Assembly: GCA_022360075.1 (NCBI GenBank)
Contig: JAKSDN010001514.1
Location: 1-15,344, forward strand
Direction of reading: 5' to 3'
From: Kiloniellales bacterium
GTDB taxonomy: Bacteria; Pseudomonadota; Alphaproteobacteria; Kiloniellales; JAKSDN01
DNA: 15,344 nucleotides
Position numbers and translations under genes: made by a program. Each line of letters starts with the position of its first letter. The stretch's first letter is position 1. This document shows positions 7,401 to 13,363 of this stretch, in pieces. Under the pieces are notes generated by a model, which searched no databases, was not told where the DNA came from, and was given only the letters and a program-made list of their open reading frames with translations.

Positions 7401-8452
7401 GCAAGGGCGTGGCCGTGGACCTGCAGAAGGCGCTCGCCCTATACCAGGAAGCGGCAGAGACGGGATTTCCCTTGGCTCAGGTTGGCCTCGCCTACCTCTA
7501 CTACCATGGCAAAGGTATCGCGCAAGACCTGCGGGAGGCACGACGCCTCTATGCCCTGGCGGCCGAGGCTGGGTCGACCGACGGCATGTTCTACCTCGCC
7601 GAGATGGCCAGGCTCGGTAAGGCGGGCGACGTCGATTTCACCACTGCCCGAGCCTGGCACCGGAAGGCCGCGGAACAGGAGGACGTCCAAAGCATGACGA
7701 GCCTGGGCGTCATGGCGATGCACGGGCAGGGCTCGCCGGTCGACTATGTCTCCGCCTGGGCTTGGTTGCGCCGTGCCGCGACGGCCGGGAGCGGCTACGC
7801 CATGGTCCTGCTTGGCGAGATGGCCGAGTACGGCATGGGCACGCCGAAGGACCTAGAGCTCGCCTTCGAGTGGTATGCGAAAGGAGCCGAAGCCGGGGAT
7901 CCGAGCGCGCAGCTACACCTCGCGGCGGCCTACGAACAAGGCCGGGGCGTGAAGCGCAGCAAGCGGAAGGCGCTTCGCTGGTATAAGGTGGCCGCCGAGT
8001 CCGGCCTCGCTGAGGCGCAATTTCAACTGGGCACGTTCTACGAGAGCTTCAAGCCACCGAACCAAAAGTTCTCCAAGGCGCTCTTCTGGTACGGCGAGGC
8101 GGCCAAGCAGGATCATGCCGGCGCCCTCAACTCGCTCGGCGCCATGCATGGCAATGGTCGCGGCGTTCCCGTCAACCGCAGGATCGCCGTCGACTACTAT
8201 CGCCGCGCTGCGATTCTGGGCGAGCCCACGGCCCGTCTCAACTTGGGTCTCATGTATTTCCAGGGGACCGGCGTCGAACGCGACCTCGTCGAGGCGCTCA
8301 AATGGATCGAGCTATTCCTCGCGATCGAACAGGAGCACCTTCGCGCAGAGGCGGAGCAGCTACGCACGCAGGTCAAAGCGAGCCTCACGGCGGAAGAGAT
8401 CCAGCGCGCGGAGCGCCTGGCGCAGTTCTGGACGCCCAAGCAGACGCAATGA
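4430..8452 (+). CDS. Giant exported SEL1-like (TPR-type) repeat protein, 33 repeats
   Basis: This 1340-residue protein is a signal peptide plus an alpha-solenoid. The GTG start at 4430 has a GGAGGA site nine bases upstream. Residues 1-44 form a long signal peptide: charged start, hydrophobic core around 22-40, likely cut after AHA. After a short linker and one degenerate unit, 33 SEL1-like repeats tile residues 110-1304 in exact 36-residue register, of the form LG-Y-G-GV-D-A--WY--AAEQG. The only break is a seven-residue insertion in repeat 21 (residues 830-872). Repeats 1-7 and 8-14 are homologous blocks of 252 residues. The last 36 residues (LTAEEIQRAERLAQFW) match the usual tail of bacterial SEL1 proteins. 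SEL1 proteins are typically scaffolds for protein-protein contacts, often in the envelope; a periplasmic or surface adaptor role is likely but the partner is unknown. No catalytic domain or transmembrane anchor is seen. The gene stands alone, converging on the hydratase gene. Confidence 0.93.
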   Translation: MLCRKGKKHRDESHPVIGSARYSGLFASALAATLWFISSFGAHAGVGSGTEGPAIEAADSPSARIVPQTGTAPPDAQTWLLSLWNDDKGLSPIAFPMLEQLAAEGEPLAQLRLGQAYWHGEIVEQDQTEAVLWYRRAAEGDEPLAQALLGGALVEGIGTARDAEQGLEWLYRAAEQDDVTAFLTLAYYFDKGIGVEPDRGKFAYWTGKAAEFGIPEGQTALGGAYLEGYGVERNVAEGLRLIRLAVEQGNALAQYTLALLHDKGELVELDRERALQLGLQSAEQGFVPAKSAAGAWLLDRAQSEEERTKGLRLLEEAAEADDPDGLSYLAWFYREGQGAERDLEASFNLVRRAAELGDSRSQFQVGWAYWVGETVTQDNREAVAWFERAAEQGHATAQAYLGAALVEGDGAPQDSARGLELIHRAAELGDPTAFVLLATYFANGIGVEADSQESIRWAKRAAELGEPRGQALLGSAYLDGFGIEKDPDEGLRLIRLSVEQGDALGQYRLAWMHDNGIGVAKDRDRALELYRLSAAQGSTNAMAMAGNLLVHRRASDAERNEGLALIREAAERQDPLGQHMLAVFHTQGVDVEQDLEKALDLFARSASQGFVRAKAFRGQILVEVAQSDAERTQGLRLLEEAVEEGDAYAQYTLGRKYLDGIIVEANIRRGIELLRQSVAQGLPGAKATTGMALLGHEESDAAKAEGLRLVQESAEADEPAGLLMLAGLHDQGAVVERDLDKAVSLVRRAAEQGNAYAQSQLGTLYDRGYGVEQDDSQALAWYRQAAEQGSPEGLTGLAAFHRDGRVVPRDPDEAIRLLTLAANRGHSDAQNELGRLYDGSEAALRDSDGVPQDDALAVYWYRRAAERGFGLAQNNLGMLYEKGLGVAQDYEEAVRLYRLSAESGFRGAQNNLGRMYADGRGVPQDGSKALEWYLKAIEQDHPTAMNNLGVLYDRGLGVEQDAKLAFEWYSKAAELGDITGKTNLGSAYLEGKGVAVDLQKALALYQEAAETGFPLAQVGLAYLYYHGKGIAQDLREARRLYALAAEAGSTDGMFYLAEMARLGKAGDVDFTTARAWHRKAAEQEDVQSMTSLGVMAMHGQGSPVDYVSAWAWLRRAATAGSGYAMVLLGEMAEYGMGTPKDLELAFEWYAKGAEAGDPSAQLHLAAAYEQGRGVKRSKRKALRWYKVAAESGLAEAQFQLGTFYESFKPPNQKFSKALFWYGEAAKQDHAGALNSLGAMHGNGRGVPVNRRIAVDYYRRAAILGEPTARLNLGLMYFQGTGVERDLVEALKWIELFLAIEQEHLRAEAEQLRTQVKASLTAEEIQRAERLAQFWTPKQTQ
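4757..6268 (+). repeat. Tandem duplication of a seven-repeat, 252-codon block inside the SEL1 gene
   Basis: Block A (4757-5512, residues 110-361) and block B (5513-6268, residues 362-613) are each exactly 756 bp. Repeats align one to one in the same order: AYWHGEIV with AYWVGETV, ALVEGIGT with ALVEGDGA, EGLRLIRLAVEQG with EGLRLIRLSVEQG. The odd sixth repeat, with its EEERTKGLRLLEEAAE or DAERNEGLALIREAAE helix, lies at the same position in both. My hand count is about 130 of 252 residues identical. The DNA has diverged visibly, so the duplication is old. Confidence 0.8.
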
Positions 8453-8465
8453 GACCGCGCCGCTC

Positions 8466-9275
8466 CTAGGCGATCTCGAGCCTGACCGGCGGGAGCCGAT
8501 CGAAGCCCGCCTCCACGCTTGCGCCTGCGGTCGGGTAGATCGTCTTGACGACGCTGCCGAGCGTCACCACGGCGCCGGCATTTAGGCCAGCGCCTGGGGC
8601 CGCTAGATGATCGGCGAGCCAGGCGAGGGCCTTCAAGGGATGGCCGAGGATGGCGGCGCCTGTTCCCTCTTCGCTTCTGGCTTCGCCGTCGATTGAAAAG
8701 CCACCGGTCAGACTCGCCAGATCGTCCAGCGCGTCGAGCGGCTGTGCGGCGCCGTGCAGGCAGCCGACGGAGAAGAAGTCGTCGGCGACCAGGCTGGGCG
8801 TGGCGACCTTGGTGAAATCGCGAAAGCGGTGATCGACAATCTCGACCGAGGTCATGACCGCACCGACCGCGGGCGCCACGCTTTCGGCATCGTGGCCGCC
8901 GTCGCGCGCAGGCAGGTCGGTCGAGAGGCGCACGGCTATCTCGCACTCCAGGCCGAGCTGAAAGAAATCCGCGCTGTCCAGCCGGACCTCGTCCGCGTAG
9001 AGCGTCTTGCGATACAGCGTCCCGGCGCAGGGATGGGGAATGTCGAGATAGGCCTGCATCACCGGCGTGGTGCAGCCGATCTTCCAGCCGACGGGCGGCC
9101 CGAACCCGCGCGCCGTCAGCAGGGCGCGCAAGACGTCTTGGATCGCGTAGGCTTCGTCGAGCGTCCGCGGTCGGCAATCCTCCGGCAGATCGTCGAGCGC
9201 CTGCTCGCGGCCGTTCGCGCGCAGGCGCAGATCGGCCAGGATATCGGCGGCCGCCTGGATCGCTTCGGGGGTCAT
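8466..9275 (-). CDS. 2-keto-4-pentenoate hydratase-family enzyme (MhpD/FAH fold)
   Basis: This 269-residue protein belongs to the family of 2-hydroxypenta-2,4-dienoate hydratases and related decarboxylases, which act on enol-keto acids from meta-cleavage of aromatics using a divalent metal. Family features are GWKIGCTTPVMQAYL at residues 63-77, the metal-site ECE at 110-112, SVEIVDHRF at 143-151, VADDF at 163-167, and the closing GHPLKALAWLA and AGAVVTLGS segments. Length is normal for the family. The ATG at 9275 is chosen because the frame upstream lies inside the glycosylase gene and a GAAAGG site precedes this ATG. It begins 14 bases after the glycosylase stop, so the two are surely cotranscribed. 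The reaction could also be that of a related dehydratase or decarboxylase. The gene ends 13 bases from the converging SEL1 gene. Confidence 0.88.
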   Translation of the reverse strand: MTPEAIQAAADILADLRLRANGREQALDDLPEDCRPRTLDEAYAIQDVLRALLTARGFGPPVGWKIGCTTPVMQAYLDIPHPCAGTLYRKTLYADEVRLDSADFFQLGLECEIAVRLSTDLPARDGGHDAESVAPAVGAVMTSVEIVDHRFRDFTKVATPSLVADDFFSVGCLHGAAQPLDALDDLASLTGGFSIDGEARSEEGTGAAILGHPLKALAWLADHLAAPGAGLNAGAVVTLGSVVKTIYPTAGASVEAGFDRLPPVRLEIA

Positions 9276-9289
9276 GGCGGCCTTTCGCG

Positions 9290-10192
9290 TCAAGAGCCGG
9301 GGCGCAAGCGCTCGAGCTCGTCGAGGCTGCGCGGCCAGTCCTTCTTGAGCAGGCGCGAGAGCGAGCGGTCGGCGAGCAGCTTGCCGCCGGTCTGGCAGCG
9401 CGCGCAGTAGTTGGTCTCGTTGTCGGCATAGCGAATACGCTGGACCGGCGCGCCGCAGTCGGGACAGGGCTCCTTGTAGCGGCCGTGCACGGCCATCTCG
9501 GGACGGAAGGCGGTGACCTTGCTCGGCCAGCCCTCGCCGGTCTCCGCGCGCAAGCGCGCGACCCAGTCGGTGAGGGTCTCGCGCGTGGCGGCGAAGAGCC
9601 GTGCGCATTCCTCCGGCTGCAACGACCGGGTCATTTGAACCGGCGAGAGCCGGGCGCGATGCAGGATCTCGTCGGAATAGGCGTTGCCGATACCGCTGAA
9701 CAGGCGCGGGTCGGTGAGCGCCCGCTTGACCGTGTGATTGTCGCGCGCGAGCGCCGCCGAGAAAGTCTCCAGATCGATGTCGAAGACCTCGAGGCCGCCG
9801 GGATCGTGATCGGCCAGAGCCGCCTCGCCGCGCAGCAGGTGCAGCGAGGCGCGTTTCTTCGAGCCCGCCTCGGTGAACAGCAGGGAGCCCTCGGCGAAAT
9901 CGAAGGCGGCGAGCCCGAGCTTGCGCGGGATCGCCACGTCCGCCGCTTTCCATTGCAGGCGTCCGGCGATCATCAAGTGCAGGACCAGAAAGAGCTCCTC
10001 GTCGAGGCCGATGACGATGCGCTTGCCGAGGCGTCTCAGGTCGCGGACCGTCTTCCCCTCGGCCGTCTTGATCGGCGGCTCGACCGAGCGCACCAGGAAG
10101 GGACTCGCCACGCGCAGCCGCTCCAGCGTCCGGCCCAGGATGCGCCGCTCCAGCGCGTCGATGTAGACCGTGATGTCGGGCAGCTCCGGCAT
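9290..10192 (-). CDS. Divergent Fpg/MutM/Nei-family DNA glycosylase
   Basis: This 300-residue protein is a formamidopyrimidine-DNA glycosylase/AP-lyase family member, acting in base excision repair. The start at 10192 is fixed by mechanism: the family needs proline at position 2 as catalytic nucleophile, and MPELPD begins here. An upstream GTG (10246) would bury it. Catalytic Pro2 and Glu3, Lys57, Asn170 in [11 protein letters not shown], and a zinc finger (Cys243, Cys246, Cys263, Cys266) are present. Several canonical Fpg features are not. The DPRRFG loop is replaced by a SKKRAS stretch near 111-116, HLGMSG reads HLMIAG (72-77), and the zinc-finger arginine position is Asn258 or Glu259. About 30 extra residues follow the finger. 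It is therefore a distinct Fpg-like subgroup, and its lesion preference may differ from 8-oxoguanine. The hydratase gene follows 14 bases downstream. Confidence 0.9.
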   Translation of the reverse strand: MPELPDITVYIDALERRILGRTLERLRVASPFLVRSVEPPIKTAEGKTVRDLRRLGKRIVIGLDEELFLVLHLMIAGRLQWKAADVAIPRKLGLAAFDFAEGSLLFTEAGSKKRASLHLLRGEAALADHDPGGLEVFDIDLETFSAALARDNHTVKRALTDPRLFSGIGNAYSDEILHRARLSPVQMTRSLQPEECARLFAATRETLTDWVARLRAETGEGWPSKVTAFRPEMAVHGRYKEPCPDCGAPVQRIRYADNETNYCARCQTGGKLLADRSLSRLLKKDWPRSLDELERLRPGS

Positions 10193-10280
10193 GGCCCGCG
10201 GATCTTGGCAGCCCGCCGTAAGCGGCTCAAGACCGGGACTTGGCACCGATCGCGCGCTATCCCGCCGACGCCGGGGAAAC

Positions 10281-10301
10281 CCTCTCCCCTCGAGGGAGAG
10301 G
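10281..10301 (-). terminator. GC-rich hairpin downstream of the radical SAM gene
   Basis: CCTCTCCC (10281-10288) and GGGAGAGG (10294-10301) form a perfect 8-bp stem with a 5-base loop, 54 bases past the radical SAM stop codon. On the minus strand it is followed by GTTTCCCC, a poor U-tract. It may be a weak terminator. CTCTCCC...GGGAGAG dyads like this are also a common dispersed intergenic repeat in GC-rich proteobacteria, so it may be one copy of such a family. Confidence 0.5.
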
Positions 10302-10354
10302 AGATTTCGTGACTTCGGGAAGACTGAGCGACCTGAACTGTCCGCGCCGCCCGG

Positions 10355-12148
10355 CTACTCCGCCGCCGCCACCTGCTTCGCCGCCTCTTCCTTCGGCGCG
10401 TCCTCGTCGTGGTGCAGGTCGAGGTTGGCGCGCTGGAAGGTGTTGGCGGCCTCGCCGTGGACCTTCATCATCTCGAGGTCCATCTCCAGCTCTTCGCTGG
10501 TCGGCGTCAGGGCCAAATCCTTGTATTCGAGCTTGGCCGGATCGGCATCCACGCGGTCGGCGATCTTCTTGAGCATGCGGTAGAGCCCGGTCCAGCGGTA
10601 GATCGCCACGACCTGCTCGACGGCGCGGCGGGAATAGAAGATTAGCGGGTTCTCGATCGGCAGGCCCGAGCGCCGCTGGGTGCGCACCTTGTAGCGCCAA
10701 TAGCCGCCCTCCACCGGATGGCAGCCCTCGAACATGATCGAGGCGTAGAACCACATGATCGGCCAGATCATCTTCTTGGCCTTCTGCCCGACCGAGGCGG
10801 CGCGGCGCATGATCCGCTCGATGTGCTCGGGCGTGTAGTACTGATCCCAGGCCTTGCGGTAGGCGCTCTGCCATTCCTCGATCGACATGTTGGGATGGAC
10901 CGTGACCACATGGCCCAGCTCGTACTTGTTGAGATCGGGGTCCATCCAGACGCCTTTGTTGTAGAGGGTCTGGTGGTCCTCGGAGCCGGGCAAAGGGGTC
11001 AGGCAGAAGAACTCGACCAGCTCGACCGGCAGCTCGTTCTTGAGGATCTCGATATCGCGCGCGATCGACTCCGGCGTGTCGGGCGGAAAGCCCGTGATGT
11101 AGCCGACGTAAGTCATCACGCCGACCTTCTTCCAGGCGTGCAGCAGCTTGCGGTATTCCCAAATCTTGTTCTGCCGTTTCTTGGCGCTCATCAACGCTTC
11201 GGGATTGATGCTCTCGAGCCCGAGATAGACCCAATGCACACCCGCGCGCGCACACTTCTCGATGAAGTTCGGGATGCGGTGGCAGAGCGTATCGACCTGG
11301 ATGAAGAACTTGAACTTGAGGCCCTGCTCCTCGCGCAGCCAGATCAGGCGGTCGAGGATCTCCTCCCAATCCTTGTTGCGGGCGAAGTTGTCGTCGGTCA
11401 GGAAGAAGCGCTTGATGCCGCGCTCGCAGATCGCGCGGACGATCCCCTCGATATCGTCGGCCGTGCGCCGGCGCGAGACCCGGCCCTGCACATTGATGAT
11501 GGTGCAGAAGCTGCACTGGAAGGGGCAGCCGCGCCCGGTGTCGAAGCTCGTGTAAGCACCGGTGATGCGATTGACCACGTTGTCCGGCAGATAGGGCCGG
11601 GCCGCGTTCGCCATGTCCGGCAGCTCGCTCATGTGGTTGTAGATCGGCTTCAAGTCGCGGTTCCAAACGTCCTGGAACAGCTTGTCGAGCCGGCCCTCGG
11701 CCTCGCCGGCATAGATCGACACGCCCATGTCGATCGTTTCCTGAATCTCGGGCGGGATCTCCGGCAGCATCGACAGGCAGCCGCCGACATGGAAGCCGCC
11801 GATCACGACGGGGATATCCTCGGCGCGGAACTGGCGCGCGATGTCCATGGAGCGGAAGAACTGGTTCGACTGCACACCGACCAAGCCAAGGAAACCGCCG
11901 TCGGCGGCCTTCAGGTCGCGCCTGAGCTGCTTGTAGGGGATGACCATGTTGGTCTCGTCGTAGGCGACGACCTTGATCTCGACGTCCTCGCCCAGAACTC
12001 GGTCGGCCTGGCACTGCTGGGTCAGGCCGTAGAGCGTCGCCAGGCTGTTCGACGGCACCGCCGAGCGGCGCCATTGGATCACGTAGCCGTCCTTGTCGTA
12101 GCGCGACGGTTTGATCAGAACGACGAGGAAGACTTTTTTGTCGGCCAT
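10355..12148 (-). CDS. B12-binding-domain radical SAM protein of unknown substrate
   Basis: This 597-residue protein has the class B radical SAM plan. An N-terminal Rossmann-like cobalamin-binding domain spans about residues 1-150, with a GLVGVQSN strand and an IPVVIGGFHVGG segment near 113-123; no DxHxxG motif is seen, as in base-off-type relatives. The radical SAM barrel follows, with the 4Fe-4S motif CPFQCSFC (Cys208, Cys212, Cys215) and a later YLGLESINPEAL segment. A family-specific C-terminal region contains IMFEGCHPVEGGYWRYK, and the last 20 or so residues are a charged, alanine-rich tail. The ATG at 12148 is preferred to a GTG at 12160 because a GGGGGG ribosome binding site lies six bases upstream. 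Such enzymes include methylases and ring-forming enzymes in lipid, cofactor and natural-product pathways. No biosynthetic neighbours are present, so I give no specific function. Confidence 0.9.
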   Translation of the reverse strand: MADKKVFLVVLIKPSRYDKDGYVIQWRRSAVPSNSLATLYGLTQQCQADRVLGEDVEIKVVAYDETNMVIPYKQLRRDLKAADGGFLGLVGVQSNQFFRSMDIARQFRAEDIPVVIGGFHVGGCLSMLPEIPPEIQETIDMGVSIYAGEAEGRLDKLFQDVWNRDLKPIYNHMSELPDMANAARPYLPDNVVNRITGAYTSFDTGRGCPFQCSFCTIINVQGRVSRRRTADDIEGIVRAICERGIKRFFLTDDNFARNKDWEEILDRLIWLREEQGLKFKFFIQVDTLCHRIPNFIEKCARAGVHWVYLGLESINPEALMSAKKRQNKIWEYRKLLHAWKKVGVMTYVGYITGFPPDTPESIARDIEILKNELPVELVEFFCLTPLPGSEDHQTLYNKGVWMDPDLNKYELGHVVTVHPNMSIEEWQSAYRKAWDQYYTPEHIERIMRRAASVGQKAKKMIWPIMWFYASIMFEGCHPVEGGYWRYKVRTQRRSGLPIENPLIFYSRRAVEQVVAIYRWTGLYRMLKKIADRVDADPAKLEYKDLALTPTSEELEMDLEMMKVHGEAANTFQRANLDLHHDEDAPKEEAAKQVAAAE

Positions 12149-12305
12149 GGTGCCCCCCACCTTTGCGGTGTTCTCGCACCTTCGGCGTTACTGGACGTGG
12201 TCAACCGCACGAGGTGCGACCCCTATCGGTTGTTTAAGTAGTACTACAGTTTTAGACCTTTCGGAAAGGCGATACTCGTAGGTTCAGCATTTCGCTGCGC
12301 CGGCG
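12149..12305 (-). promoter_or_regulatory. Upstream region of the radical SAM gene with three dyads
   Basis: This 157-bp gap follows the second lysR gene. It holds CGCAC-GAG-GTGCG (12206-12218), a perfect 10-bp palindrome GTAGTACTAC (12238-12247) and a perfect 13-base dyad CCTTTC-G-GAAAGG (12257-12269). The 12231-12255 part is notably AT-rich for this genome and is the likely site of the radical SAM promoter. None of the dyads has a clear T-run, so no definite terminator for the lysR gene is seen. Operator function is only a guess. Confidence 0.4.
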
Positions 12306-13220
12306 TCACGACCAGTCCTCCGCCGCCTGCCGCTTGATCCAGGCTCGAAAGGCCTCGACCTTGGGATCGCGGCGTCGCCGCTCGGGGTAGAACACGGCAT
12401 AGCCGCCGTCCGCCGCCACCGCGACGTTGCCTACCCGCTGCAGGTTGCCGGCCCGCAGCAGAGGCTCGACCAAGCGCTGCCAGCCGAGCCCGACGCCCTG
12501 TCCGTCCTGCGCCGCCTGGATCATCAGGACGTAGTTGTTGAAGTGCGGCCCGCGCAGGCTCCGGCCCGTCTCGACCCCGGCCTGGACGAACCAGCCGGGC
12601 CAGGTGATCCAGGAGGGATTCTCGGTATCGTGCTGCAGCAGCGTCTCGGCGAGCAGCGCCTCGGCCGAGCGGGGCGCCGATCGCGCGCCGAAGTAGTCCG
12701 GAGCGGCCACCGGGAAGATCCGGTCGCCGAACAGAGGCTCGGCCTCGAAGCCCGGCTGCGCCCCGAGGCCATAAGCCACCGCGACGTCCACGTTGTCGGC
12801 CAGCCAATCGGCTTGCGAGTCGCTGGTTTGCAGGCGCAGCTCGAGCTCGGAATGGGCGGCATGGAAGGCGGCCAGCCGCGGCATCAGCCAGAAGGCGGAG
12901 AAGGCAATCGAGGTCGCCACGGTGAGGTCGTTGCCGCGCCGCCGCGCGCGCAGGGCATCGACCGCACCCGCGATATGCCCGAGCCCCATGGCCACGGCCT
13001 GAAAGAGCTCCTCGCCCGCCTCGGTCAGGCGGATCTGACGGCCGTCGCGGCGGAACAGGCGCAGGCCGAGATGGTCCTCCAGTATGCGGACCTGCCGGCT
13101 GGTCGCCGCCTGGCTGACCCCGAGCTCCCGCGCGGCCGCGGTGAAGCTGAGCCGGCGCGCAACCGCCTCGAACATGATCAAGGCGCCGGGCGCCGGCAGC
13201 TTGTTGCGGAACCCACTCAT
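12306..13220 (-). CDS. LysR-family regulator, GcvA-type
   Basis: This 304-residue protein has a LysR winged helix-turn-helix at about residues 8-67 (LIMFEAVARRLSFTAAARE, then LGVSQAATSRQVRILED). Its effector domain starts near residue 97. The FSAFWLMPRLAAFHAAHSELELRL segment and the later GVGLGWQRLVEPLL segment are typical of the GcvA-like branch. It is divergent from the Tat-exported binding protein gene, with 143 bp between the starts. By the usual LysR arrangement it should control that gene and the oxygenase gene after it. The ATG has no visible ribosome binding site. A TATAAC hexamer eight bases upstream suggests transcription could start at or next to the ATG. The GcvA comparison concerns family only; there is no sign that it regulates glycine cleavage. 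Confidence 0.92.
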   Translation of the reverse strand: MSGFRNKLPAPGALIMFEAVARRLSFTAAARELGVSQAATSRQVRILEDHLGLRLFRRDGRQIRLTEAGEELFQAVAMGLGHIAGAVDALRARRRGNDLTVATSIAFSAFWLMPRLAAFHAAHSELELRLQTSDSQADWLADNVDVAVAYGLGAQPGFEAEPLFGDRIFPVAAPDYFGARSAPRSAEALLAETLLQHDTENPSWITWPGWFVQAGVETGRSLRGPHFNNYVLMIQAAQDGQGVGLGWQRLVEPLLRAGNLQRVGNVAVAADGGYAVFYPERRRRDPKVEAFRAWIKRQAAEDWS

Positions 13221-13363
13221 ACGGTTAGGTTATACATCTATCAGCCGAATTGGCATTATTCTCTCACCGCCCATAACCGATAATGATCCGTCGAAAAGCG
13301 AGAGGGCGCGACGCTATAGCAGCGCCCCGACTGGCGAACAGAGGCGAATGGGAGGCTGAAGCA
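13221..13363. promoter_or_regulatory. Divergent promoter region between GcvA-type lysR and the binding protein gene
   Basis: For the minus-strand lysR, TATAAC (13234-13229) lies eight bases before the ATG. For the plus-strand gene, TTGGCA (13250-13255), 16 bases, CATAAC (13272-13277) is a plausible sigma-70-like promoter. It would give a leader of about 80 nt. That leader contains GGGCGC (13304-13309) paired with GCGCCC (13322-13327), with the palindrome GCTATAGC (13313-13320) in the loop. GGGAGG near 13350-13355 is the ribosome binding site. The GGTTAGGTTA direct repeat at 13223-13232 could be part of a regulator site. Promoters are predicted by eye only. Confidence 0.45.

Noticed and set aside
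4757..8341. Periodic DNA considered as a CRISPR or satellite array
   Set aside because: The 108-bp period is in-frame coding repetition of SEL1 units with diverged DNA, not identical repeats with unique spacers.
8466..9953. A longer 495-residue version of the hydratase starting inside the glycosylase gene
   Set aside because: The first 226 residues are an out-of-frame reading of the glycosylase. Homology begins at the ATG at 9275, which has its own ribosome binding site.
10718..12241. A 507-codon plus-strand frame across the radical SAM gene
   Set aside because: Low-complexity, charged shadow translation with no recognisable domain; the opposite strand encodes a full radical SAM protein.
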